A DNA stretch of 64,000 nt from Nostoc sp. B(2019) (GTDB lineage Bacteria; Cyanobacteriota; Cyanobacteriia; Cyanobacteriales; Nostocaceae). The first letter of the stretch is position 1, and each line of letters begins with the position of its first letter. Under the pieces are notes generated by a model. The model searched no databases. It saw only the letters and a program-made list of their open reading frames with translations, and was not told the origin of the DNA. Location of the stretch: the NCBI RefSeq assembly GCF_010091925.1, contig NZ_WVID01000019.1:90896-154895 (forward strand), read 5' to 3'. Position numbers and translations under genes: made by a program. Positions 26,692-37,600 of this stretch are shown one piece after another.

Positions 26692-27357
26692 ATGATGGCG
26701 AAGATACATACTGTAGCGTCAAATATAAAAGGTTCTCCAGACTGGTATAAACGCTTATTTGCCTGGATGATGGCTCATGGCAACGCTAAATACGAGGAGG
26801 AGATAGCAGACCGTAAACGAGCTTTGTTTGCCCAACTGCATGGCAACGTTTTAGAAATTGGGCCTGGTACGGGCCCCAACTTGTCTTACTATCCGTCCGA
26901 CATTCATTGGATTGGTATTGAGCCAAACCCTTTCATGCATCCGTATCTACAGCAAGAAGCTGAACGGCTCGGCTTAGAGATTGACCTCCGCAGTGGAGAT
27001 GCCGAACATCTGGAAGTCGAGGATAACAGCATGGATGCTGTTGTAAGTACGCTCGTTTTATGTTCTGTAAATAATCTAGCTGCTGTATTGCAGGAAGTTA
27101 TACGAGTACTTAAGCCTGGTGGATGCTTCTTTTTCCTTGAACACGTTGCGGCACCTCAAGGAACAATGTTGCGACGGATACAGCATGGAATAAAACCGCT
27201 TTGGAAAACGCTTGGTGATGGTTGCCATCCTGACCGCGAAACCTGGTTAGCATTGGAGAATGCAGGGTTTGAGCAAGTAGATTATCAACATTTTCGGGCA
27301 AACCTCCCTGCGATCGTCAGCCCTCAAATAATTGGTGTAGCAGTTAAGAAGCTCTAA
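26692..27357 (+). CDS. Class I SAM-dependent methyltransferase
   Basis: About 221 residues from the ATG at 26692; the frame is open back to TTG 26653. SAM-binding motif I is VLEIGPGTGPNLSYY, acidic motif II GIEPNPFMHP, and DAEHLEVEDNSMDAVVSTLV and VIRVLKPGGCFFFLEH follow. It resembles METTL7/UbiE-like enzymes. The substrate is unknown; in a metal island metalloid or thiol methylation is possible but not shown. It is followed 28 nt later by a membrane protein gene. Confidence 0.85.
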   Translation: MMAKIHTVASNIKGSPDWYKRLFAWMMAHGNAKYEEEIADRKRALFAQLHGNVLEIGPGTGPNLSYYPSDIHWIGIEPNPFMHPYLQQEAERLGLEIDLRSGDAEHLEVEDNSMDAVVSTLVLCSVNNLAAVLQEVIRVLKPGGCFFFLEHVAAPQGTMLRRIQHGIKPLWKTLGDGCHPDRETWLALENAGFEQVDYQHFRANLPAIVSPQIIGVAVKKL

Positions 27358-27385
27358 CAGACGTAAGTATAGCCTTAGTTGCAGT

Positions 27386-27880
27386 ATGTCAAATTCCTCA
27401 AAAGTCATTCATCCCCAACACCTGCTTAATTTACCAGAGTTGAATATCGCTATTTTCTCCTTTCTTCTAAATTTCCTTTGGGAGATGCAGCAAATGCCGT
27501 TTTTTCAGGTTTCTTCTGAATTTTCTTGCACAGATAAGGTAATAAATTGCACTGTTGCTACTGTAGGGGATGTTGGAATTTCACTTACCGCTTTTTGGAC
27601 TGTTGCAATTATGTCCAAGTCGCGCCAGTGGTTTCGTCAGCTAAATTGGTGGCAGTTAAGTAGCTTTATTTTAGTTGGTGTTGCAATTACGATTATTTTT
27701 GAAGCTTTAGCTACTGGTGTGCTTGATAGATGGGAATATGCTGATGTTATGCCGACGCTTCCATTCTTAGGTACTGGCTTGCTTCCCTTGCTTCAGTGGA
27801 TACTGATACCGCCCATAATTATCTGGTTTGTTCAGAGGCAACTTTTTAATGTTAGGTATAAAGATTCAAGGCAGTCTTAA
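27386..27880 (+). CDS. Hypothetical four-helix membrane protein
   Basis: 164 residues with about four hydrophobic segments: IAIFSFLLNFLWEMQQMPFF, VGISLTAFWTVAIM, SSFILVGVAITIIFEALATG and GLLPLLQWILIPPIIIWFVQ. I do not recognise the family. WEMQQMPFFQ and DRWEYADVMPTLP are distinctive. Close to the methyltransferase, possibly cotranscribed. Confidence 0.65.
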   Translation: MSNSSKVIHPQHLLNLPELNIAIFSFLLNFLWEMQQMPFFQVSSEFSCTDKVINCTVATVGDVGISLTAFWTVAIMSKSRQWFRQLNWWQLSSFILVGVAITIIFEALATGVLDRWEYADVMPTLPFLGTGLLPLLQWILIPPIIIWFVQRQLFNVRYKDSRQS

Positions 27881-27999
27881 GCTTTCCAATTATGTAAATG
27901 AAGAGATCAGTTATTCCTGCTGTCCTGTTAAGGGTAAGCGAATAGCAGAGTGTTAGAGCACGTTTAATTCAATATAGATAAGTATAAACAAGTAAACTC

Positions 28000-28797
28000 T
28001 TACACCACATTTTTTGGAGCAAGGGTACACGGATACCTCGGATCGCCAGTCTCTATCTGAAGCGTAGCGTGTTCAATGCCAAAATGGTCGTGAAGCTCTT
28101 GATTTACCTGTACTAAAAAAGCATCGCCTGGATGTCCGGCAGGCATAATTAAGTGAGCAGTGAGTGCAGTCTCGGTAGTACTCATTGCCCATATGTGCAA
28201 ATCATGAACACCAGCCACACCAGGACGCTCGGTCAGATAAGTCTGCACAGCTAAAGGCTCGATTCCCTGTGGTACAGCATCTAATGCTAAATTCACAGAA
28301 TCTTTCAACAGTTGCCAGGTTCCAACTACTACTACGACAACGATAATTAAACTCACAACTGGATCAAACCATAACCAGCCAGTAAAAACAATGGCGATGC
28401 CAGCTAATACAACCCCTAACGAAACTCCGGCATCAGCCGCCATGTGCAGAAAGGCTCCTCGAATATTTAAGTCTTGTTGACGACCGGACAAAAACATTAG
28501 GGCAGTAACTGTATTGATGATAATTCCTACTACAGCAACGCCGATGACTGTACCTCCTGATACTGAGTTAGGTTCGCTAAAGCGACGAACTGCTTCCCAA
28601 GCTAATAGTAGTCCCAATACATCACTCAAATTGTGACCAGCATCGGCAACCAAAGCCAGCGAGTTTGCTCGGTAGCCATAGACTGCTTCAACAATCACAA
28701 ATCCGATATTAAGGGCAGTACCAATTGCGAAAGCGCGGTTGTAGTTGCCCTGTCCGTGTTCGTGTCCCTGATGCTTGTGGCTGCGGTTGTGTACCAT
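28000..28797 (-). CDS. CDF cation transporter with an internal deletion
   Basis: 265 residues of the CzcD/ZitB family, which exchange Zn(II) or Cd(II) for protons. The His-rich N-terminus (HNRSHKHQGHEHGQG) and the metal sites HNLSD (TM2) and HMAADAG (TM5) are present, and so is the cytoplasmic domain with HDLHIWAMSTTETALTAHL. Compared with the paralog at 38716, about 42 residues covering TM3 and its loops are missing between GLLLAW and EAVRRF, in frame. Function is therefore doubtful. It ends 3 nt from the downstream-facing ATPase, same operon. Confidence 0.85.
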   Translation of the reverse strand: MVHNRSHKHQGHEHGQGNYNRAFAIGTALNIGFVIVEAVYGYRANSLALVADAGHNLSDVLGLLLAWEAVRRFSEPNSVSGGTVIGVAVVGIIINTVTALMFLSGRQQDLNIRGAFLHMAADAGVSLGVVLAGIAIVFTGWLWFDPVVSLIIVVVVVVGTWQLLKDSVNLALDAVPQGIEPLAVQTYLTERPGVAGVHDLHIWAMSTTETALTAHLIMPAGHPGDAFLVQVNQELHDHFGIEHATLQIETGDPRYPCTLAPKNVV

Positions 28798-28800
28798 TGC

Positions 28801-31347
28801 TTAATCCTTAACAGTCTTGGTTTTAAATAGCCGCATTCCATTTGCAGTAACTAATAAGGAAGTCCCTGTATCTGCTAAAACGGCTACAGCTAACCCAACA
28901 AATCCAAAGGTTCCCAACAGCAGAAACAAACCTTTTGTTACTAAAGAAAAGACAACATTCTGTTGAATCACAGATACAGTGCGACGGCTTAGTTCTACTG
29001 CATAAGCAAGTCGTCTGAGGTCGCTTCCCACGATCACGACATCTGCTGTCTCCAGAGCAATATCAATTCCACCAACTGCAAAACTGATATCCGCAGCAGC
29101 AAGCGCAGGAGCATCGTTAATACCATCCCCAACCATACCTACTACTCCTCTTTGACGCAGGAGTTGAATTTCTTCAAGTTTATCTTCTGGTAGCAGTTCT
29201 GCTCGGTACTCTGTAATCCCAGCTTGCTGGGCAATCTGCTTGGCAACAGCAGTGCGATCGCCCGTCAACATCACCAACCGCTTTAATCCAATCCGCCTCA
29301 ACTGTCGCAGGGCTTCTGTCGCTTCCAAGCGGATACCATCAGAAAGTGCGATCGCTCCTAATAACCCTCCGTTCGTCCCTACCAACACCGGAATTTGACC
29401 AAGTTGTTCAATTTCAGTTAACAAAGATTCAGCTTCATCAGACAAGCAAATACCTTGGTCTGAAAACAACCGTCGATTACCAACAAAATACAACATCTCA
29501 CCAAAGTTTGCCTGAATTCCTTTACCGGGTAATGCGGTAAAATCAAGAGGCGTTGCTAACTCCAGCCCCAAATCTTGAGCCTTTGCCACAATAGCTTTTG
29601 CTAGGGGATGTTCAGACTGTTGTTCTAAGGAAGCAGCAATCTGTAATACCATGTCTGCATTCACTTTCCCCAAGTCATAAACCTGCTGCACAATGGGCAG
29701 CCCTTGTGTAATTGTGCCAGTTTTATCAAAAGCAAGGGTAGTTAGGTGTCCAGCCGTCTCCAGTGCATTACCCCCTTTAAATAAAACGCCCTGACGAGTT
29801 GCCGCACCAATGGCACTGACAATTGAAACTGGGGTAGAAATGACTAAGGCACAGGGACAAGCAATTACTAGCATGACCAGTGCGCGGTAAAGCCAGACGT
29901 TAAAAGGTTGAGCAAAAGCCAAGGGTGGTATTAGAGCAATGGCGATCGCTGCTAAAATCACTATCGGAGTGTAGACCTGTGCAAACTTATCCACCCACTG
30001 CTGCGAGGGTGCGCGGCTTTCTTGAGCTTGTTCCACCAAATTAATAATTTTGGCAACGGTTGTATCGCTAGAAGTGTGCGTAACTTTAACTTCTAAAAAA
30101 CCTGTCTGATTTAGTGTTCCAGCAAAGACAGTATCCCCAACGGCTTTATCTTCTGGGATTGACTCTCCCGTAATTGGAGACTGGTCAATGGCACTGGTAC
30201 CAGAAACAACTAGACCATCCAACGCCACACGCCCTCCTGGTCGAATCGTCAAAATTTCACCTAGCTGAACACTTTCAACCGGAACTGTAAATTCCTGATT
30301 CCCGCGCTTAACTGTAGCAGTAGGTGGAGTCAAATCCATCAGTGAGCGAATTGCGTTGCGGGTACGACCAAAGGTGAAAATCTGTAATGTTGTGCCTAAA
30401 GAGAACAAAAAGACAACCAGCCCCCCTTCAAACCAGTCTCCTAAAATCACTGCCCCAATCACCGAAATAGTCATCAGCAGATTCATATCGGCGCGGCGCA
30501 AGCGCAACTCAAACAAACCAGCCCGTGCGATCGGATAGCCAGCAATTACTATACCAATGCCATAAAAAGCTCGTGCAATCCAGATGGGTAGTACTAAATA
30601 CTGAGTAAGTAAACCTAAAACTAAACCTATACCTGCAAGTATGACACTCTGTCCTCGACGATTTTCAATCCAGAATCTCCAGCTTGTTAAGTCGGATTTT
30701 TGTTTTTGTTTGGACTTGTTTATTGGCTGAGAATGCTCGTAGTTATGATCATGGCTATGGTTATGCTCGTGGTCATGACCACAAGAATCAGTATGATGAT
30801 GGGAACTTGCTTCAACACCCTCCTCGACCGTGTAACCTAAATCTTGAATCCGGTCATAAATTGCTTTCTCATTCACCAATTGTGGGTCATAGGATATATG
30901 CAATCTTTCGCTGGCAAAACTGACCGATGCTTCTTGTACGCCTATGATCTTCTGCACCCCAGCCTCAATGGTTTTGGCACAACTGCCACAATCCATCCCG
31001 CCAATTTGTAGCTGTAGCGTTTGCAGAGAAACTATATCTACGTTATGGTCATGATTTTGGTGGTCATGGTCGTGTTCACCGCCACAGGAATGAGTCTGCT
31101 GATGGGATTGCGCCTCATGACTTTGCTCTATTGTATAACCCAAACCTTTAATTCGGTTATGGATACTCTTTTCACTCAATACCTCTGCGTCATAGGAAAC
31201 TCTGGCTTTACCAGTTGTAAAGTTTACCGTTGCTTCTGTAACACCGTGTAACTGTTGCAAAGCGACTTCAATTGTCTTGGCGCAGCTTCCGCAGTCCATA
31301 CCGCCAACTTGCAAAGTTTGGGTTTTGAGCGAAGGAGTTTGAGTCAT
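28801..31347 (-). CDS. Zn/Cd/Pb-type P1B ATPase with two HMA domains (ZiaA/AztA-like)
   Basis: 848 residues from the ATG at 31347 (MTQTPSLKTQTLQVGG); the longer frame to 31434 would read through the operator. Two HMA domains, each GGMDCGSCAKTIE, separated by His/Asp-rich linkers (HSCGGEHDHDHQNHDH and HDHEHNHSHDHNYEHS). Membrane CPCALV, DKTGTITQG, SEHPLAKA and [10 protein letters not shown] follow. The GMDC site and His-rich spacers mark cyanobacterial ZiaA/AztA zinc or lead/cadmium pumps. It is divergent from the ArsR-family repressor at 31481 with a shared operator. Confidence 0.92.
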   Translation of the reverse strand: MTQTPSLKTQTLQVGGMDCGSCAKTIEVALQQLHGVTEATVNFTTGKARVSYDAEVLSEKSIHNRIKGLGYTIEQSHEAQSHQQTHSCGGEHDHDHQNHDHNVDIVSLQTLQLQIGGMDCGSCAKTIEAGVQKIIGVQEASVSFASERLHISYDPQLVNEKAIYDRIQDLGYTVEEGVEASSHHHTDSCGHDHEHNHSHDHNYEHSQPINKSKQKQKSDLTSWRFWIENRRGQSVILAGIGLVLGLLTQYLVLPIWIARAFYGIGIVIAGYPIARAGLFELRLRRADMNLLMTISVIGAVILGDWFEGGLVVFLFSLGTTLQIFTFGRTRNAIRSLMDLTPPTATVKRGNQEFTVPVESVQLGEILTIRPGGRVALDGLVVSGTSAIDQSPITGESIPEDKAVGDTVFAGTLNQTGFLEVKVTHTSSDTTVAKIINLVEQAQESRAPSQQWVDKFAQVYTPIVILAAIAIALIPPLAFAQPFNVWLYRALVMLVIACPCALVISTPVSIVSAIGAATRQGVLFKGGNALETAGHLTTLAFDKTGTITQGLPIVQQVYDLGKVNADMVLQIAASLEQQSEHPLAKAIVAKAQDLGLELATPLDFTALPGKGIQANFGEMLYFVGNRRLFSDQGICLSDEAESLLTEIEQLGQIPVLVGTNGGLLGAIALSDGIRLEATEALRQLRRIGLKRLVMLTGDRTAVAKQIAQQAGITEYRAELLPEDKLEEIQLLRQRGVVGMVGDGINDAPALAAADISFAVGGIDIALETADVVIVGSDLRRLAYAVELSRRTVSVIQQNVVFSLVTKGLFLLLGTFGFVGLAVAVLADTGTSLLVTANGMRLFKTKTVKD

Positions 31348-31397
31348 AGCAGCTTTAGAATTAAGGCAAAAAGTTAACTGCCAATATTCTAATACAA

Positions 31398-31419
31398 CAA
31401 TTGAACAACTATTCAATTG
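31398..31419. promoter_or_regulatory. SmtB/ArsR-type operator
   Basis: CAATTGAACAACTATTCAAT forms the core of an imperfect dyad of the TGAACA-n2-TATTCA type used by SmtB, ZiaR and AztR. It lies between the divergent ATPase and repressor genes. Confidence 0.8.
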
Positions 31420-31480
31420 TACAATTGTTATCATTTTAGGTATTATTGAGATTAATAACCATTGCTAAGTAAAACTTGCT

Positions 31481-31873
31481 ATGAATAAGCACAAGAAAAA
31501 GCAGGACTTAGACTTAATTCAAAGTTCTGACACCCCTACCTGTGATACTCATCTGGTGCATCTAGATAATGTACGCTCATCTCAAGCTCAAATCTTACCG
31601 ACAGATAAAGCACAACAAATGGCAGAAATTTTTGGGGTGTTAGCAGATACAAACCGTATACGCCTCTTATCAGCTTTGGCTTCTAGTGAGTTGTGTGTTT
31701 GCGATCTAGCTGCATTAACCAAAATGAGTGAATCAGCAGTTTGCCATCAGCTGCGGTTATTGAAAGCTATGCGTTTAGTCAGCTATCGTCGAGAAGGTCG
31801 GAATGTTTATTATAGTTTGGCTGACAGTCACGTCATCAACTTATATCGCTCTTTAGTGGAAAATTTAAATTAA
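31481..31873 (+). CDS. ArsR/SmtB-family metal-sensing repressor (AztR/ZiaR-like)
   Basis: 130 residues. The HTH core is ELCVCDLAALTKMSESAVCH. An alpha-3N metal site can be built from C21 and H24 (TCDTHLVH) with C72 and C74. The alpha-5 site is partial: D115 and H117 are present (DSHVINLY), but the second pair normally near the end is missing because the protein stops at VENLN. This resembles AztR, an alpha-3N sensor of Zn/Cd/Pb in Anabaena, as I recall. It would repress itself and the divergent ATPase. Confidence 0.9.
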   Translation: MNKHKKKQDLDLIQSSDTPTCDTHLVHLDNVRSSQAQILPTDKAQQMAEIFGVLADTNRIRLLSALASSELCVCDLAALTKMSESAVCHQLRLLKAMRLVSYRREGRNVYYSLADSHVINLYRSLVENLN

Positions 31874-32172
31874 TAAAATATTGAAGTTTTAACTTATTTG
31901 ATTATCGATTTTTATGTTAGTTTAAAACCCTTTAAATAATAGAATTTTAGACTAATTTTAAAGTATAAAATCAGGTTTTTTTAAAGAAACATTATGAAAT
32001 AAAGTGAGCGCAAAGCACGCACTAAACAAACACAACAAAAGATAAAATTTTTCTTTACTTCTGCCTTCTGTCTCATTTTCAATATAGGGCTAATATAGCA
32101 GTACTAAATCATTTGTGATTATATATCTCTTTTTTCTTTCTTCTCTTTGTGTCCTTCTCTACGAGACGCTGC

Positions 32173-32250
32173 GCGTTGGCGTTGGCGTTGGCGTTGGCGT
32201 TGGCGAAGCCTCTCGTAGAGAAGCCTCTCGCAGAGAAGCCTCTCGCAGAG
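32173..32250. repeat. Tandem GCGTTG and 15-bp repeats
   Basis: Five GCGTTG units (32173-32202) are followed by three 15-bp units AAGCCTCTCG(T/C)AGAG (32206-32250). A short frame across it is just the repeat translated. The 31874-32741 gap otherwise holds AT-rich DNA and one CopR-type box. Confidence 0.85.
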
Positions 32251-32563
32251 AAGGCGTTCTTGGCGGTTCGTTTCCTTATCTATATTTTCACGACTCATTT
32301 AGGATTGCTATAGCTGAAATTTGATAGCGATCGCCTTCTTATGTAGAAAGCTCTGGCCTATTTAATTTGTACGTTAGTTAATAGTAATGAAAATATATAA
32401 GTAAATATTTATGCTTTTGTTGTAAAAATGCCTACAGCAATTCCAAAGCGTATATGTATTATATACATTTGGTTTATTTTTTGGTTCTGGGAAAAGTGTA
32501 ATTTTAAAAACATAAATATAGCGTAAATATTATAGTTATTCCTAATAATAATCGCAAGTAAAA

Positions 32564-32581
32564 ATTTCACCCAAATTTCAT
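32564..32581 (+). promoter_or_regulatory. CopR-type box of the RND efflux operon
   Basis: ATTTCAC-CCAA-ATTTCAT on the plus strand, one mismatch in the distal half. It is identical in form to the box at 41989. It lies 161 bp before the adaptor gene. Confidence 0.68.
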
Positions 32582-32741
32582 ATCGATATGAAACACTGGA
32601 GAAAGACTACTATTCAAACTCCTTAAACTACTCACAAAAGCAATGTAACTAGCTAAAGAAAGCGGTAGTCCAAATTTGCACATTAAATGCCAACATCCAA
32701 AGGCGATTCTGCTTTCTCACTAACTTAGGACACAACAAGCG

Positions 32742-34439
32742 ATGGGAATCTCTAATTTGTTTCAATGTTCTGCTCCACTGCGTTATGTTTCGTTGACAAT
32801 GTTGAGTTTGTTACTACTAAATACTCCTACTACTGTTTTGGCTGGTGGTGGTCATGACCACAGTGGCGGAAGTGCTTTTCAAGCAGGAGGCGAATTGACG
32901 GGTTCTGTTGAAGTAGATGCAGAAACCGCAAAACTGCTAGGAGTTAAGGTCGCACCAGTGCAACGTCAACGATTAGCTGTCGGCATTAAAACTACTGGAC
33001 AGATTGAAACCTTACCTAGCCAGAAAGTGGAAGTCACTACCCCAATACAAGGGGTAAAAGTAGTTGAACTTTTGGTAGAACCAGGCGCATCAGTAAATAT
33101 TGGTCAACCTGTCGCCGTTGTAACCAGTCCAGATTTAGTGACATTACGCGTGGAATCTCAGGACAAATTAGCACAAGGTCAGGCTGATTTACAGCAAGCT
33201 CAAGCTGACTTGAGGCTGGCTCAACAAAATTATGATCGCTATCAGCAAATAGCCGCCGCAGAAATCGCCCAAGCCCAAAGCCAAGTAGCATTTGCTCAAG
33301 AAAAGTATGAGAAAGATCAAGTGTTAGCCACTGAAGGTGCTTTGGCACGTCGCAACGCTCTTGAATCTCAAACCCAACTAGCAGAAGCTAAAGCTAAACT
33401 AACCACAGCCAACAGCCGCCGCGATGTCATTGCGGCTGAAAATCAACTCAAACGCGCTCAAGCAGCAGTTAGCCTAGCAAAATCCAATATTAATCGCAGC
33501 AGTGCTATTTATGAAACGCGGCTGCTACAACTAGGAAACCGTGCTAATGCTAAGGGACTAATAACGGTAACAGCTCCGATTTCGGGGAAGGTTGCTGATA
33601 GAGAAGTTACTATCGGCCAATCTTTCCAGGATGCGGGTGGCAGATTAATGACGATTGTTAATGATAGTCGGGTTTTTGCCACAGCGAATATCTATGAAAA
33701 AGATTTAGATAAAGTGAGGACAGGTCAACAGGTAAGGATGAAGGTTGCTAGCGTACCTAATCAATCCTTTACAGGAAAGATTACACGGATTGGCTCAGTA
33801 GTGGAAGGAGAAACGCGAGTAGTACCAGTACAAGCCGAAGTCAATAACACCAGAGGGCAGCTCAAACCCGGAATGTTTGCCGAACTTGAAGTTGTAACAA
33901 GCCAGACATCTACAGCTACTTTGGCAATTCCCAATTCTGCCGTAGTGGATGCAAATAATAAGAAATTGGTCTATGTCCAAAACGGCAATGCCTTCCAATC
34001 TGTTGAAGTTGAGTTAGGACAAACCTCTGGAGATTTAATTGAGATTAAAAGTGGTTTATTCGAGGGAGATTCAGTAGTTACTCAGCGTGCGCCACAACTT
34101 TATGCACAGTCGTTAAAAGGTGGCAGTAAACCCAAAGAAGACGACCACTCACAAGAAGGAGATTCGCGCTCAGAGGAAACTGAGGCTAAAGCTAACAGCT
34201 TTCCTGTACCTTTATGGTTGCTCTTATCAGGGGGAGGAGTAGCCATTGCTACCGTAGCTTTCATGGGAGGTAGCTTCTGGTCTGGTCGTCGCACGCGATC
34301 GCCTTTAATAGCAGTGGGCAATTCAGGCTACGAGTATGAAACTGAGATTTATACCGACAACCATAAGCAACCTATCTTATCTCAACCAACCAAGCTTATT
34401 GAGAATGAAGAACGTGAAAATCCTCATTCACCAAACTAA
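32742..34439 (+). CDS. RND efflux periplasmic adaptor (CusB/CopB-type)
   Basis: 565 residues. Signal peptide to about VLAGG, then a His-rich stretch (GGGHDHSGGSAF). Barrel-sandwich and lipoyl parts: VEVTTPIQGVKVVELLVEPG and TVTAPISGKVADREVTIGQ, flanking a long coiled-coil hairpin (residues about 130-265). The beta-barrel region ends with RAPQLYAQSL. A C-terminal TM segment (VPLWLLLSGGGVAIATVAFM) is a cyanobacterial addition. It bridges the RND pump below to an outer-membrane channel, which is not in the window. Confidence 0.9.
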   Translation: MGISNLFQCSAPLRYVSLTMLSLLLLNTPTTVLAGGGHDHSGGSAFQAGGELTGSVEVDAETAKLLGVKVAPVQRQRLAVGIKTTGQIETLPSQKVEVTTPIQGVKVVELLVEPGASVNIGQPVAVVTSPDLVTLRVESQDKLAQGQADLQQAQADLRLAQQNYDRYQQIAAAEIAQAQSQVAFAQEKYEKDQVLATEGALARRNALESQTQLAEAKAKLTTANSRRDVIAAENQLKRAQAAVSLAKSNINRSSAIYETRLLQLGNRANAKGLITVTAPISGKVADREVTIGQSFQDAGGRLMTIVNDSRVFATANIYEKDLDKVRTGQQVRMKVASVPNQSFTGKITRIGSVVEGETRVVPVQAEVNNTRGQLKPGMFAELEVVTSQTSTATLAIPNSAVVDANNKKLVYVQNGNAFQSVEVELGQTSGDLIEIKSGLFEGDSVVTQRAPQLYAQSLKGGSKPKEDDHSQEGDSRSEETEAKANSFPVPLWLLLSGGGVAIATVAFMGGSFWSGRRTRSPLIAVGNSGYEYETEIYTDNHKQPILSQPTKLIENEERENPHSPN

Positions 34440-34613
34440 GTACAGCCTAAGTTCATAGCAAATAAACTCGAACAAACTTTGCGCTTCTGGCCGCTCAACT
34501 CTGTGTCCCTCTGCGTTTCAATTTAAATCCTCGATAGCCACAATTTTACGAAATTTTGTACCAAGGGATTCTAGACGAGGTTTAGGGCTGAAAAATCCTA
34601 TGTAAGTCAAAAT

Positions 34614-37600
34614 ATGCTTAATTCTATTGTTAAATGGTCAATCGCTCAACGCTGGCTAGTGGTTATTGCTTCCATCCTCATATCTGTTTGGGGCTTTCTC
34701 GTCCTTACACAAATGCCACTCGATGTATTTCCCAACTTTGCTCCTCCGCAAGTGGAAATTATGACCGAAGCCCCAGGACTTGCTCCAGAAGAGGTGGAGT
34801 CCCTCGTCACTCGACCGATAGAAAGTGTAATTAACGGTACACCTGGACTAGAAGCATTGCGTTCTGCCTCAGCTGTAGGTCTTTCGGCTGTGAGAGCTAC
34901 TTTTAGCTTAGATACAGAAATTTATCGCGCCCGCCAATTGGTAACAGAACGGCTGCAACAAGCACGTAGTCAACTACCGCAAGGTGTAGAAGATCCAGAG
35001 GTTCTGCCCGTTAGTTCCCCCTTGGGATGGACTGTCAAATATGCCTTTACTTCTGAAACTACTCCTTTGATGGAGGTCTGGCGAATTGTCAATTGGCAGG
35101 TGAAAAATCGCCTGCTGGCTGTCCCTGGTGTAAGTAATATTGTCATATTTGGTGGGGATGAGCGTCAGTATCAAGTCCTAGTAAGCCCCGATAAGCTCAA
35201 GGCGTTTAATGTTTCCCTTGATGATGTCACCAAGGCAGCACAAGCAGCCAACGCTAATGCACCAGGGGGATTTTTAATTACTCCCGACCAAGAGACATTG
35301 GTGCGAGGGGTAGGGCGGATTGAATCTATCGAACAACTTAAGAAATCAGTAATCAAAGCCAAAAATGGCACCCCAGTACTGTTAGAACAAGTGGCGGATG
35401 TCCAAATCGGTGCAGCACTCAAACGCGGCGATGGCAGTTCTGCGGGTAAGAAAGCGGTGATTTTGACTGTCAACAAACAGCCAACAGCAGATACACCAAG
35501 CGTTACAAAGGCTGCTGAAGCAGCGATGGAAGAGTTAAAAGCCAGCTTGCCTAAAGATGTAAAAGTCACCGAAACCTTCCGCCAAGAAGATTTTATCGAA
35601 GCCTCGCTAAAAAACGTTGAAGAAGCTTTGCGCGATGGCACGATCATTGTTTGTGTCATCTTGATTCTATTTTTGATGAATTGGCGCACGGTAATCATTA
35701 CCTTGAGCGCGATTCCCGTGTCTTTGTTATTGGGAATGTTGATCCTCAATTGGACGGGACAAGGCATCAACACGATGACTTTGGGCGGATTGGTTGTTGC
35801 GATTGGTTCAGTGGTAGATGATGCAATTGTGGATATGGAAAATTCCTACCGCCGTTTGCGAGAAAACCAGATAGCAGGTAATCCTGTACCACCCCTGCAA
35901 GTTGTTTTCAATAGTTCAGTGGAGGTAAGGGTAAGCGTACTGTTCTCGACAATCATTATCGCGGTCGTCTTTGCACCAATCTTTGCCCTTTCTGGGGTGG
36001 AAGGTCGGATTTTTACACCAATGGGTATAGCTTATTTGCTGTCAATAGTGGCTTCAACCTCGGTAGCATTGACATTGACTCCGGCACTATGCGCTCTGTT
36101 GTTGGTAAATCAGCGTTTGCCAACAACAGAAACTTGGGTTGAAAGATTTTCTCAGCGATTATATCGTCCACTGTTGCAGTTTGCTATACGTCGCCCCAAG
36201 ATTATTTTGACAGGTGCGATCGCTAGTTTTGTCGCTTCAATATTAATTATGACCTCTTTAGGGCAAGTTTTTTTACCAGAATTTCAAGACCGCGCCCTAG
36301 TAATTACCACGATTCTGATGCCTGGCCAATCTCTGGATGCTACCAATCAGGTAGGCTTGGCATTGGAAAATACTCTTAAAAAAGACCCCCGGATTCAAGC
36401 AGTTCAGTTCCGTTCTGGACGAGCGCAAGGTGATACGGAAGTAGCTGGTGTTAATGTTGGAGAGCTAGATGTGCAACTGAGTGAAGAGGGAGGAAAAGAC
36501 CGAGATAAGGCAATTGAAATGATTCGGGAGCAATTTGAGAAAATTCCCGGTGTAGTTCCCAATATCGGTGGTTTTATTTCGCACCGGATGGATGAAGTGC
36601 TTTCTGGGGTACGAAGTGCGATCGCTGTGAAAATTTTCGGCCCTGATTTGGAACAACTCCGCCAGCTTGGTCAACAAGTACAATCAGCTATGAGCGAGGT
36701 GTCCGGTTTAGCAGACTTGCAATTAGAACCGCAAGTACCAATGAAACAGGTGCAAATTCAGTTTGACCGTAACGCAGCAGCTCGTTATGGTTTGACTATT
36801 GGCGAATTATCAGAGACGGTAGAAACGGCTCTGAATGGGCGAACTGTATCTCAAATCTTAGAACAGCAACAAACCTTTGATCTAGTTGTCTGGTTGCAAG
36901 AAAAATACCGCAACAATATCGAAGTCATCCGCGATTTGCTAGTTGATACACCCAACGGACAAAAAATCCCCCTAGCTCAAGTCGCAAAAATTGACTACGG
37001 TACAGGCCCCAATACTATTAACCGCGAGAATGTCTCTCGTTATATTGTTGTCTCCAGCAATGTGGCTGGACGTGATTTAGGTTCTGTGATTAAAGATATC
37101 CGGGACAAAGTTAAGCAAGAAGTACAATTACCTTCCGGCTATTACATTGAATACGGCGGTCAATTTGAAGCACAAGAAGGAGCTACAAAAACTTTACTTT
37201 CGACTGGTGCATTAGCTTTTGTTGCGATCGCAGTTCTGATTTACTTTGCTGTCAAGTCCATTCCTGCCACCATTATGATCTTACTAAACTTGCCCTTAGC
37301 ATTAGTGGGTGGAGTTATTTCTATTGCCTTAGCTGGTGGTATTCTCTCTGTAGCTTCAATGGTAGGATTTATTACCTTATTTGGTGTCGCTACACGTAAT
37401 GGACTATTACTGGTTGAGAACTACAATTCTAGGATGGCAGAAGGACAACCTCTGCGGCAGGCTTTGATGGAAGGGTCGGTAGAAAGGTTGACTGCTATCT
37501 TAATGACGGCATTAACATCGGCTTTGGGTATGGGGCCTTTGGTAATTGGTAGTGGAGCTGGAAAAGAAATCCTCCAGCCACTAGCCGTTGTAGTGTTAGG

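Noticed and set aside
32173..32250. Possible CRISPR-like array
   Set aside because: The units are contiguous tandem repeats without spacers, and no cas gene is present in the window.
32115..32324. 69-codon frame with VGVGVGVG and ASRRE repeats
   Set aside because: Simply the translation of tandem GCGTTG and 15-bp repeats; no ribosome site or homology seen.
35171..35773. 200-codon minus-strand frame
   Set aside because: Antisense to the RND pump; mirror frames of the same type occur opposite the other RND genes.
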